Source: Gordius sp. MW1 (lineage: Eukaryota > Nematomorpha > Gordioida > Gordea > Gordiidae). Taken from it: a stretch of 64,000 bases of DNA. Location of the stretch: positions 10,664,001 through 10,728,000 of the forward strand of contig OZ038526.1 of assembly GCA_964036665.1 (NCBI GenBank), in the 5' to 3' direction. Positions 45,101-62,996 of this stretch are shown one piece after another. Positions within the stretch are counted from its first letter, which is position 1. Each line of letters opens with the position of its first letter. A program made the position numbers and the translations under genes. The notes under the pieces are model-generated. The model did not search any database and was not told where the DNA came from. It saw nothing but the letters and a program-made list of their open reading frames with translations.

Positions 45101-45225
45101 GTGGGCGTAGCCAGGTTTTGGATTGGGGGGGGGGCGAAACGTTTTAAAGTTCAATTAGAGGGGGGCAAAACGTAAATTTTTTAATTTTTAAGGGTTTTCG
45201 CATTGAAATTTTTTTTACGCCCATG
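45101..45225. mobile_element. GTGGGCGTAGCCAGG MITE
   Basis: The left end GTGGGCGTAGCCAGG plus a G-run and the right end TTACGCCCATG form the inverted pair of the CATGGGC(G/T)TAGCC family. Confidence 0.55.
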
Positions 45226-45286
45226 TTAGAATTGCCAAAATTAGGAACCGAAATTTTACATTAAAACTAAGATATACAGACTAGAT

Positions 45287-45706
45287 AGACTGCTCATCAA
45301 CGCACAGAATGTGTACCCTTTTTTTTCACCATTTTGATGTGAACATGGTAAAGTGGTGATCAAATAGAAATGAGTAATTTTTGCAAATTAATTAATCCTT
45401 AGAAGGTAAATAAAAATATTGAATTGGGTAAATATCAAAGACAGCATTAATAAATATCATTTACACATTACATAAAAATTAAAATTGTAAAAACTGCGAT
45501 TGTTTAATAATATAGCGCCATCAATATTTTGTATAATATTAATTTGATGACGTTCGTTTTAATTTATAAACTAGTGATGAAAATAAATTGACTGTTATAG
45601 GGCAAAATTACATGGTTAAAATCAGTTGCTCTCTTCAAAATGGAGGAAAATTTGACACACAATTAACCATATGCAACACATGGCATGAGCAGTCTATCTA
45701 GTCTAT
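45287..45706. mobile_element. 420-bp MITE with GACTAGATAGACTGCTC ends
   Basis: GACTAGATAGACTGCTCAT at the left and ATGAGCAGTCTATCTAGTC at the right are complementary. A second copy at 58749-59190 is collinear throughout (shared CACCATTTTGATGTGAA, TATAGCGCCATCAATATTTT, CTCTTCAAAATGGAGG). No coding sequence. TA bases border the ends, compatible with a Tc1/mariner-like mobiliser but not proof. Confidence 0.78.
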
Positions 45707-47344
45707 GGATATATCATGACGGGATTTCATTTATAGTACCTTATATGTTTATCTATTGAATTCGCCTATTATAATCCTATAATTTTATTTAGTTTTATAA
45801 GCAGGTGCAAATAATTAGCTCATCTTCTATTAATTCAAATTTTCTTTGCCGCGTTTTATCAAAGTTCTATCCATAAAATTAATTTGACATTTATACTAGG
45901 AAAAAAGTTTGATTCAAGATAATTAATTACTGCATAAGCCTGTATTGTAACTATATTTGACTCCAACCAAAGCACTATGTGACAATTAATTACTATGCAA
46001 TTTTTTATATATATTGATTAAGTTTTTTATACAAAACACTTTATTATTATCTTGTTAGAAGTAGAAAATTATAATTGATATGTTTATAACATTAATCTCA
46101 TCACAACTGGTAGTCCTGAGACTAGCCGAAATTTTTTTTTGGCTAAGAGCCCTTGATGTGATGTGACCTAGGCTAGGGGTGTCAAGCTTAGTATTTATGC
46201 ATATGTGAATTGCAATCCAACTTTTTTGTGATCTAAAATCAATGTGAAGATAGAAATCAGTTCTTGTCAATCAGAAGCACACAAACAGGCCAGGTCGGCA
46301 GGCGATTACGGATTGGCTTTGAATCTTTTATGGACCCAAAACGGGTAGGCAAAGGAAATGCAAAACTTGCTCTAACAGGCTTGATTTAAACGGCAACTTA
46401 GCGTATTAATTAAATAAATACAATACATTTTATTCAATCATCTGCCACGGTACTTACTACAATTTATAATATTTTAATTCCTTAGCATTTGAATGTTGTT
46501 GTATAAAAACGGTAAAATAGGATTGATAATGTGAGTATAGGGAAATGGAACGCGATATTTCGGACACTTAAGAATATATTTTATGATTTTATTAACCCTT
46601 TAGCTTGTTTTTTAATTTAGGTATTGTGGCTCATCAGCACATTGCTGTTTTCTTATGTTGAAATCTTTTATTTATGCATATGTATTCTTGCTACCTAATT
46701 TTTAAAGTGTAATCTGTGCCAAAGTGTTAGTGCTTTTATCCTAGAAATTTACAAATTCCCCTAAAGAATAAAAATAAGCGAGATTGTAAAGTAACTTAAT
46801 AAAAATTGAATTAGAATAAATTACGAAATTAATAACCTAAATATACCAGCAAATTTTATTGATATTTAAATAACGAAATTTGAAAAATAAACCTTCTGTT
46901 GAGCTGTCTATCTAGTGTTTTTCTAACGTGTCCCTCAAAATATTATCAATTTAAGACTTAAATTAATCAAGATTTGAAAAGCCTAGTGTAGTTATATAAA
47001 CAGAAATCATGGTGAAACTCATTTTTAAAACCAATAGATATTATAATATAAATTTATATTTTTTTTGCCCTTATACATACATCGTATATTTAACTAAATT
47101 AACATATGTATCTTTTCTATCTCTTCTTCTTACACTGCCTGTTATAAACTACATTATCGAATCAAAAAACCAATGAGCTACGTAATTTATTGTCTCTTCT
47201 TAGCGCTCATCAATTTTAGCCACTCAGATACACACCATTTAATTATTATTAATGCGATAATCGTATAGTGCTCATTTTTCAGAATTTTGCCTCACCGTTG
47301 TGAGCAAGTACTTTTATTAAAAATACATTCATAAAATCCAGAAT

Positions 47345-48586
47345 ATGAAAAGTTGCGACGATTATGTTAACATTTGTTTAAGGTCAATTACGTACCTCGA
47401 ATCTCTTTTTTATTCCAAAATTTCGGGTTTCATCGTATCTTTGGGATTGTGCCTTAATATAACTTACCTAGTTTACATATGTAGAGTGGTGGTCCTTAGA
47501 CCACACTTTCAAATATTCATCTACTGCACTATTATCTGGAATTTTGTGGCCAATATAAAATATCTGATTTGGCCCATTCTGTATTTCACAAATGACACTT
47601 TTGGAGCCTCATCAAAACACTTCATATTTTTCATGGCACACATAGAATACCCGTTAGAACAATTATGCGTCTCTTGCGTCAATTGGGTCATGGTGGCTGT
47701 ATCAATCGACAGGATATGTTCCTTCAAATATCCATTTGTGTATCACAGAATTCGTTTAAATCGAACCAAGATTATATGTGTTTGCATCTTGATGGCCGTC
47801 TGCAATTTATCATTTTCTATACCCTATGCCTTTTATTCAAATGTATTCATAAGTGATTTGGCACTACCCCCATTAAACCGATATCCCAAACTATATTACT
47901 CTAAGCTAGTCAAACAATCTTGGGGATCAAGTTACGACATGTTTGTGTCTATTTATTTTTACCTTTTACCCGTAGTTATAACGAGTATGAATAACATTTA
48001 TTTAATGTACCAATATTACAAGAGACGAAGAAATGCCCTAGCCAAACGGTTATTGGCTGCACAAACGTTAGAGGAAAAGTCAGCAAATATATTTAGCTTA
48101 AGTGTTAAGGTGTTTACCCAAAAATTATCATTTGAAAATTACAAAATGACAAGTTTGAATAGGGAGCCCTTAGTGAACACAAATAAAGTGACATGCGATA
48201 GCAGGCCTAGAAAAAACTCGTTGAAAAAGTCTGTTCTCTATCTTTTGGCAGCGAATAATGTCACAATTATCCTAACCAATGTCCCCTATGTGATTTTTAC
48301 ATATGTTGTAAAAGGATCCTGGATCGAGAACCACGATCACATATCTTACAAACTTCAGGTGGTCATAACAACTTTCAAAATGAGTAGTCCTACTATTATG
48401 ACTCTTCTCACGTTACTTTTAGATAAAAATGTATCAGATCTCCTGTATAAGGATTTCATGATTTTCCGATCACTTATAGGAGGTGTAATCTACGGCATCA
48501 ATAGGGTTATATGCTATTTCATAATATGCTTTAAAAAAATGACAACTAAGCGGAATGACCTTAGAGCTAACAGCCAAAGTATTTAA
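47345..48586 (+). CDS. Divergent rhodopsin-type GPCR, intronless
   Basis: 413 codons from ATG 47345. Seven hydrophobic segments lie near residues 26-48, 54-80, 91-121, 141-163, 199-220, 294-320 and 333-358, with a 70-residue basic third intracellular loop. Class A signatures kept: Asn 38 in TM1 (LCLNIT), Asp-Arg at 122-123 after TM3 (SIDRICSF) and Pro 314 in TM6. Signatures altered: TM2 has Asn for the usual Asp (ANIKYL); the NPxxY of TM7 reads SPTIM; no cysteine lies at the top of TM3 or in the second extracellular loop, so the standard disulfide seems absent; TM4 lacks its Trp. Such divergence is seen among invertebrate orphan receptors, often thought to bind peptides. The ligand is unknown. 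A promoter was not identified. Confidence 0.85.
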   Translation: MKSCDDYVNICLRSITYLESLFYSKISGFIVSLGLCLNITYLVYICRVVVLRPHFQIFIYCTIIWNFVANIKYLIWPILYFTNDTFGASSKHFIFFMAHIEYPLEQLCVSCVNWVMVAVSIDRICSFKYPFVYHRIRLNRTKIICVCILMAVCNLSFSIPYAFYSNVFISDLALPPLNRYPKLYYSKLVKQSWGSSYDMFVSIYFYLLPVVITSMNNIYLMYQYYKRRRNALAKRLLAAQTLEEKSANIFSLSVKVFTQKLSFENYKMTSLNREPLVNTNKVTCDSRPRKNSLKKSVLYLLAANNVTIILTNVPYVIFTYVVKGSWIENHDHISYKLQVVITTFKMSSPTIMTLLTLLLDKNVSDLLYKDFMIFRSLIGGVIYGINRVICYFIICFKKMTTKRNDLRANSQSI

Positions 48587-48596
48587 TTGATTAAAT

Positions 48597-48602
48597 AATA
48601 AA
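48597..48602 (+). terminator. Polyadenylation signal of the GPCR gene
   Basis: AATAAA eleven bases after the stop codon TAA (48584-48586), which implies a very short 3' UTR if used. Confidence 0.5.
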
Positions 48603-48934
48603 AGCCTGTATGTTTTTGAGAATGAATTAAACTATCGTATTTGTGTTGATTTTTATTGATAATTAAATGTTGTTATTATGTGATCGAGTCATGTAAATAA
48701 ATAAGTGTTGTTAGCAAATTGGCGTTTGATAAAGCATTGATATTCGGCGCTTAGTGCATAAACAATGGTATTTACTTTACATATCCTAGTTTTAAACAAA
48801 TGCATTAAAAAGATATTAACCTTCAATCGATAGCATATAGATAGTGTCAGGCTGACTACCACTTGCATACTACTTTTACGTAAATTGGCGAATTTTTTGC
48901 TCCAATAACTTTGCCTCCATATCGCTAATTCTTT

Positions 48935-50150
48935 TTAATTGCTATGCAATTTATGGGCTCGTTTTTTGTTGTCCGTCCGTCCGTCCGTCCATCCCTATCT
49001 ATTTGCATTGGGTATATTAGGTTATCGATTTTTTAAATTAATGCATGAGAAAGAGGTGCCCCACCCCTCATCTCTATCTCCCTCGCTGTGTTATTTTTTA
49101 AATTAATGCATAAGAGGTGCCCCACCCCTCATCTCTATCTCCCTCGCTGTGTTATTTATAAGATTTGTTAAATTATCTATTATATAATAAACATAAATAA
49201 AAGTTGTTTACTTTTAATAGCTATGCATTTAACTAGTTTTTTAGGTTGTTTACTTTTAATAGCTATGCAATTTAACTAGTTTTTTAGTTAGAATCCCGGA
49301 GTTTTTTTTGACTCTTATGATTGTTCTTGTTACTAACATTGATAATAAGAATTTCTGGCCGTCCGCTGGCTCCTGACCGATGAAAAAAATGACCATTGGC
49401 CAAAATGTGAATCGAAATTATTTTTTTCGTTTTTTTTGACTATTATGATTGTTCCTGTTCCTGCCATTGCTATTATGACTTTTTGGCCGTCCGCTGGCTG
49501 CTGACCAATGTTATATAATAAACATAAATAAAAGTTGTTTACTTTTAATTGCTATGCAATTTAACTAGTTTTTGGGTTAGAATCCCGGAGTTTTTTTTTG
49601 ACTCTTATGATTGTTCTTGTTACTATCATTGATAATAAGAATTCTTGGCCGTCCGCTGGCTCCTGACCGATGGAAAAAATGACCATTGGCCAAAATGTGA
49701 TTCGAAATTTTTTTTTCGTTTTTTTTTGACTATTATGATTGTTCCTGTTCCTACCATTGCTATTATGACTTTTTGGCCGTCCGCTGGCTGCTGACCAATG
49801 GAATAAAATGACCATTGGCCAAAATGTGATTCGAAATTTTTTTATTCGTTTTTTTTGACTATTATAAATTTATATCCACTTTTACCGTGTCCTGGCTGGT
49901 GACCAATGGAAAAAAATGACCATTGGCCAAAATGTGATTCGAAAATTTTTTTTTCGTTTTTTTTACTCTTATAAATTTATATCCACTTTTACCGTGTGCT
50001 GGCTGCTGACCAATGGAAAAAAATGACCATTGGCCAAAGTGAGCATCAAAATTTTTTTTTCCGTTTTTTGGCTATCATTGACTTATAGAGTATCTGTTGG
50101 TACTGACCAATAGAGAAAAAATGACCATTGGCCAAATTTTTGATATTTTT
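48935..50150 (+). repeat. tRNA-like repeat tail and CCAATGG/CCATTGG minisatellite
   Basis: Starts with the family signature TTGCTATGCAATTTATGGGC and a GTCCGTCCGTCCGTCC tract. 49020-49150 holds a duplicated GAGGTGCCCCACCCCTCATC segment. From 49360 to 50140 about six units of 100-290 bp each contain TGACCATTGGCCAAA next to CCGTGTCCTGGCT or CCGTCCGCTGGCT. Within each unit CCAATGG and CCATTGG are inverted around an A-run and would form a short stem-loop. Confidence 0.7.
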
Positions 50151-50276
50151 AATTAAAAATTGTTCAAATTCAACAAAAAATTTCTCCCAACAATTCTGCA
50201 AATTCTTAACATTGTGATGTTTTATAATATAATGTTTGTTAGACCCATAATCACTAAAGGCCATAAAAACTAATGT

Positions 50277-50350
50277 AATACGCAACTTGATGCAAACATT
50301 AAATCTAACCCTAACCCTTGTCTATATTACATTTTGCCTATATTACATTT
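50277..50350. repeat. Fragment of the ATTACGATTTGC MITE family
   Basis: Contains AAATCTAACCCTAACCC and two TTGCCTATATTACATTT units, also present inside 51304-51531. Probably a partial copy. Confidence 0.5.
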
Positions 50351-50359
50351 TGCCTATAA

Positions 50360-50575
50360 ATGGAAAATTTGTATAAATAATTAATTAATCATCAGGCATT
50401 TAATACCCCCCTATAGGCATTCTCGCCCCTTCCCACCTTTCTCGCCCATAAATTGCATAGCAAATATGATACATTTATAGGAAGTACAGATGAGTCGTCC
50501 CCCCTTCCCTTCCCCTCTTCCCTTCCCTTCTCCCCCTTCCCACGAGGGCCGAAGGCCCGAGTTCTATTTTACAAA
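50360..50575. repeat. Reverse copy of the CGGGCCTTCGGCCC hairpin repeat
   Basis: Ends CGAGGGCCGAAGGCCCGAG and carries CTCGCCCATAAATTGCATAG and C/T-rich blocks, i.e. the complement of 12836-13050 in reverse order. Confidence 0.6.
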
Positions 50576-51169
50576 TTATATTTTTTAAAACTAAAGGTTT
50601 TAATCATACAAATTTTCTAGTCTTCCTGTAATAAAGAGAAGAAAACTTGATAAAAAATATATCCTCACAAAATAAAATTACGAATTCAATTAATGTAAAT
50701 CATTTATATTTTAAAACATATAAATTTGAATGTTTATATCAAGCTTTCATAATGGCCTAACTTTATAATCCTCTTCCTTAAACAATTTTATAATAAAGGA
50801 AGATATTAATACAACTAAATAAATTAAAAATATAATTTGCTTTAATTTTGCCCGAATCGACCCTCGACTATCCTACTCGACCCTGTCCGTTTGAATAAAA
50901 ATTATGTTCTAGATCCTATAAAGTTGGAATAAGACCATACATGATTTTTATAATAAAAAATCCTACAAATTAATTTTGTTTCGATTAGGTTAAGGCTTAA
51001 GCTCAACCCGACAAGACTCAAATATAAATTTTATTCGAACTTCCCATCTTGAAATAACCATTTATTAAGATTGATAAATATGCTGAACCCAGGAGCATTA
51101 AGATAACATTTTAACTTATTTTGAAATATCTAATATTATCAAATATGTGAAAAAAACATTCAAAGTAGC

Positions 51170-51664
51170 GATGAGGAAATAGCGTTTAGTAGGCGTTAAA
51201 GCTATAAGGCGCTATAAATGAAAAATTTTAATAATGGCGCCACGCTATAGCGCTAGCGCCTTATGTGGCTTTGGCTATAGCTCTAAGTGACTATGTGAAT
51301 CTGGTGCAAATCGTAATATAGGCAAATCGTAATAAGTAATACGTATTATCAAATAAATCACTAAATCTAACCCAAACCCTTGCCTATATTACATTTTGCC
51401 TATATTACATGAAATTTACAAAATAAACGATAATAATATTAGAAAACTTACCAAACGCGGAGGGTTATAACTGCGCATGCGCATACGCAAATATTGCCTA
51501 TATTACGATTTGCCTATATTACGATTTGCACAGAAGTGGACTATGTGCTATAGCTCTAGCGCCTCGAAGTGATTATGAGCTATATCTTATAGCGCATACA
51601 AAAGGCTATGCAATGTAGCGGGGAGGCGCCAAGCGCGCTAAAGCTAAACGTTCTACCATTACTA
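51170..51664. mobile_element. MITE-like element rich in TAGCGC motifs, with another nested inside
   Basis: The outer ends AAATAGCGTTTAG and CTAAACGTTCTACC are roughly complementary, and GCGCTATAGCGC-type motifs fill the arms. An inner element at 51304-51531 has long, near-perfect inverted ends: GTGCAAATCGTAATATAGG at the left and CCTATATTACGATTTGCAC at the right. No unambiguous target duplications were found. Confidence 0.6.
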
Positions 51665-54400
51665 ATTCTAATAAAATTTCTTTAAACTTAAACCTAAACC
51701 AACGTTAGGGTCTGAACAGATACAACATTGTAACTCACACTGATTTATTAAAATGTAGTCATTGGGGTAAACGAGTACGTCTTTTATTAAATGTATTGGA
51801 TCAAAATATCAATGGCTGCCGGGAGGGGGCAGCAGATCCCATTAAAATTCAAATAAATTTAACAATATATTGGGTAAATTATAAAATAAAATACTTTACA
51901 ACTCCTTAGATCACCACCAGCCCCCCCCCCCCCAATTAACCCTGGTATCTTTTAGTTAAATATTGTTTATTTAAACAAATGAATAACATTTAATTATATA
52001 TTTAAATACAAATATTAATTTACAAAATAAAACATATGAAATATAGTATAAAAAGGTTACTATAATATTTTAACAAATATGAACCAACAAACTTTATATC
52101 TTACTAAAATGACATATAAAGCTCATTACTCAAAAGTTTTTATAAAATCTAGAAACATGCGGCCTGACAGGGGGCCGGAATTAAACTGGCTTCTGCCTTA
52201 TGTTTTATGAATTTATAATTCTTTAATAAATTAACAATGAAAAAGCGGTTTGAAAAAAATTACTATTCTTGTTTTATATTATTCAAATGTAGTGCGGCGG
52301 TGGTTATAGGACACTACTATTTAGAATATGTGTAATGTTTACAAATATTGACTTTGTGATTTTATCGGTATATACAAATAATTATGATAAAAAACGCGGA
52401 ACAAATATATGTTTTCTTTTTTAAAACCCACAATTTTTTAGATTGATGAGACTAAAGGTGTAAAAAATTATTTTTTTTAGACTTGAGGCAAAGACCCTCT
52501 CCATTTTCCGTTTATTTTTAATAAAGATACTAGTTAACCCTGATCTAGCGTTATTTTTAATTTGAAAATATAATGTATTTTAGAGTTGATAAACCGTACT
52601 GCCTAAAAACATTATTGTTATTTGAAAGAGGAGAATTTAGTTTAAGCTTTCAATATAATATGTGAATTCAATGAACCAATGGGTTTGGAAATACATTTAT
52701 ATATTTTGTATAATGTATAGCGCGGATTTCTTTTATATCTAAACATTGCGAAGTTGTGCAAGAAAGCATACTTTTTGTGACATAAGCGTATAGGTTATAA
52801 ATACACGCATGTATTCGGATGGTAGATATTGTCAAAAATCGCAAAGCAAGCCTGGTGTTGTTATAGAATGTATTAAATACAGTGTTTGTGATGACCAAAA
52901 TGGAAATGTAATGTCACAATCTAAAAGTACATTGCTTTTAAATAAATATTAATTGGTTGAAATGCAAAATTGTTTAGTATGGCGAAGCCAAGGCTTTAAC
53001 GTTAAAAGGATAATCTGTCCCTAGAGTAGCGACATTATGACTGAAATAAAAGTTATTACTTTACCCTTCCTTAAACTGTTTCCCCCCCCCCCCCCACCTC
53101 CTCAAATTTTAATCCTAAGCCCAAGCAAATATGCGTATAATATTTCAACACAATTTTTATCCTCAATCAAGTGAATGCGGTCTAAAATCCAGCCTTGGCA
53201 TATGGATGGAAACGGGGGTATAAGAAGTGGGGAGGGAAGGAGGATAGAGGATAGAGAGAAGACTAAGTGTAGATATATATTAATATGGTATAAATCGCAT
53301 AAATAATATGTACTCCTTTGTTCTCCGTTTCCTGAACCATAGGGGAGGTTCAAGATAACACGGAAAATTTAAGTGGAGGTGATTTAAAAATAAATATTAG
53401 AATTTTAAAGATTAATCATTGGTCTATAGGATCATATACCTGTAATTAAAAATAGACTGAAAATTAAGTAATGGTATGACCTTTAAACATTTTTTCTGAC
53501 CTAATCTATCTAAGATTGCGGATGGAAAAACATAAATAAATTATTTCGGCTTTAAATTCTTGTTCATAATCACTTGTCAGATCACGGGATCCTCTGTAAT
53601 TAACCTTATTAATTATTAATAGGCCGTTTGTTGAATGCTGCCAAAATTTCTGGAAATAAAATTTTAGAGATAACATAAGTGTCCTTTGTAATAGTGCAAT
53701 ACCTCGAGGTTTCATAAATTAGAATGATAGAATTATGAGATAGATACAAGCTCAAGGCCAAAACTGAGCTAACGCGCTAATTTCCTAAAATAAGTAGTGC
53801 TTACTTTTTAAATTTTTTTATATTATATATGTATATTGTAAGCTTTCAAGTAACTAGGGATTGTACACTTAGCAATTTTTATTGTCCTATTCTCGCATTC
53901 ACCCAAGTTTTCTGGGTTTAAATGTTATTGAGCCCTTTCAATAACACAGCTCTACAAATATTGACTTTGTTATTCCATCCCGTTATCTAACCTATAATTC
54001 TGATAGAAAATTTTGCGCTGATTAATATTGTGTTGTTAGTTTTTTTTCCAAAACCTCCCGTTTTTTAGATAAACGAGGTTGAACCTGCAAAAAATGCCCA
54101 TTTTACCCTTTTTTGAGGCTCAATAGCCACGAAATTTTTAATTTATATCAAAAAATATTAATTTATTCCTGTAGATTGAAGTTTCATCTATACGTCCATT
54201 ATTTTATTTTTTTATATCACCCTTATATTTAAATTTATTTGCGTTTACCTAAACCCCTTCCCCTTATCAAAATTCGCCCCGCTATGGCTGGAAAAAGGAG
54301 TACATTAGAGTTCATACTACACACGCGTTGTTTACTAACACATCTCTCTATCCCTTTCTCCATCTCTTCCTCTCCCGCCCCCATATCTATCCAAATTAAA
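51665..54400. other. Intergenic, no recognised gene
   Basis: AT-rich with isolated poly-C runs (near 51920 and 53082-53096). Short open frames on both strands lack protein features. Confidence 0.4.
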
Positions 54401-54409
54401 ATTTTAATG

Positions 54410-54615
54410 CTGCAAAAAATATTGAACATTCTTCTGTTTAAATATTTTTTAATAACAACTGAGCATATTTTGAAAAAAGAACATTTAAAAAAACTGAATA
54501 TTTTTTGAAAAATTACGATTTTTTACGAAAAAACTGAACACTTTTTAATTAAAATCTGAGCATAAAAAAAACTGAACATTTAAAAAACTGAGCACAAACA
54601 ACTGAACATTATGGA
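54410..54615. repeat. Array of CTGA(A/G)CAT motifs
   Basis: About eight copies of CTGAACATTT / CTGAGCATAA-type motifs occur in 200 bp, spaced irregularly by A/T-rich sequence. The same motif (ATGCTCAG / CTGAGCAT) is repeated in the arms of the foldback element at 18426-22909. They may be subterminal transposase-binding repeats of a related element whose ends were not located. Confidence 0.55.
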
Positions 54616-56520
54616 ATTTTTCACTATGCCTTTAAATAACACCCGTTTAAATATCATGCAACATATTAATTATTTAAGACTTAAAAAGTTGTGGAAGCTA
54701 AAAAATATACCAATAGAATACAAACAAATAGTTTATTTATAATGGTAAAGGAACATTATTAACAAAATAAAACAATTTTTGATTATTTTGCATCGGTGAT
54801 TTACAATTATATCAAGGGATTTGGTATCTGACAAAAGAGATTTTAAAAACAACATGTACTTTCCTCATCATTTAATTTAGATTCCTCAATATCTATTTAA
54901 AACTTAGATTTCTCAATATCAAAATTAATTCAACTGATCAGAAAATTTAAAAGGTTTTTTTAATTACCTAAGGTGCTTATTGTAGATGTTTCCTCAAAAA
55001 CCTTTTCCATAAAGATTATATTATTATAAAACTGCTATTTTGTTTTTCACCTCCTCCAGATCCTCTGCTATAACACAATGTAAAATTATAAATGTTTATA
55101 AGAAAACCTACACATATAATTACAACCATAGTTAAGGTTGAGATAGTAATAGGTTTATGAGAATTTTGATAAGCTACTGCTATACCTACGCGAATAATAT
55201 AAGGTTCTCCATGATATTAAGCATTTTATTTACATGTTATAGGTATAAAATTACAATTGTTTTAATATTCAGTTTCAGTTGTTAATATATAACTATATAT
55301 ATCTAATTTAATATTTAATTCAAAAAACTAATACATATTAATTTACTTTAGGTACAATTAAATTTAAAATGACTCTTCATATGTAAAAAGTTTGAGATGC
55401 AATTGTTTAATTATAAGTTTATTTAATATAAAACTTAATACATATTCATTAATTTTTTGACCGTTAATTATTCATAGACGTGATTTGAGGAAATTCCTAG
55501 GATTTGTATTCTTTAAAGGGGATGGTGAAAAATGATGATTGGTGCATTTATAAAATTGTTTTATGCTGATCAAGTGCTCCTAATGAAATATTAACCCTTG
55601 TCAAAAAATGTTTAGGATGCTGCAGAATATATAAGAATTTTTGGAAGGGGTGTAGGATGAACCCACACTTTGGAAGCAGCGAGGCGGGTTAATTTCATTT
55701 TAATATTAGATATTGAACTTATATCATTTGAATTAATTTTATTCAATCCATTTTTTTGGCTCACAATTACCCCCCCCCCCCCCCCCCCCCCCTTATGATG
55801 AACATTTGACAAAGTAGTGTTCATTATGCGAGTTGTATTTTAAAATCCGCTATTCAAGGAGCTCCAGAGAAGAAAGTATGAAAATAGTGGCTCCTTGGAA
55901 ATCCGAGGGTACTGTTGCAAAAGTAATGGTTTATATAAACTCATATATGTTTATCTATATTTAGTTTCTTAAAATCCATTAAACTGTTCATATGCTATCG
56001 GCTTGAGAGACAACTATTTAACATCAATTTATTATTAATATGAAACCATTATTATATAGCTGATTATAATCAATATATTACATATGATGAAATTTATAGT
56101 GACTGTTCATATGTTTTAAGTTTGAGATGCAATTTAAGATAAATTGATGAAACTTAATACATTATTATAAGTTATTATAAAAAAAATATTATATAATTAT
56201 ATAACAAACTAATATATATTTACTAATTTAGATTTAGTACTATCTAATATTAAGTTAACTATTCATGTGTTATAGATTTGAGAGCCAACTATTTAATATG
56301 AAATCATTGTTGTTAAAAACCTTTTCTATATAGCTAATTATTATTTATTATAATATTAATGTTTTATGTTGTTGTATTAAATTAAATTTCATACAATTAT
56401 TATTTAATATTAATTTTATGCTTTCGATATATTTTATTTTTTTGGCTAATTTGTTAAACGATTCTACGGGTAAAATTTCCAGACGTCGCTCATGATTCGT
56501 TAATAAAAAATAAAAATAGT
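54616..56520. other. Intergenic, upstream of the cyclotransferase gene
   Basis: AT-rich. Contains a run of about 22 C at 55771-55792. No promoter element was identified with confidence. Confidence 0.4.

Positions 56521-62996
<6,476 letters not shown>

Larger units (their letters stand above)
40528..47344. other. Large intergenic region
   Basis: About 6.8 kb without a recognisable gene. Contents: a tRNA-like repeat end at 42155-42245 (TTGCTATGCAATTTATGGGC, then GTCC repeats), a GC-rich hAT-like scrap near 44750-44830, MITEs at 45101-45225 and 45287-45706, and otherwise AT-rich sequence. Confidence 0.45.
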
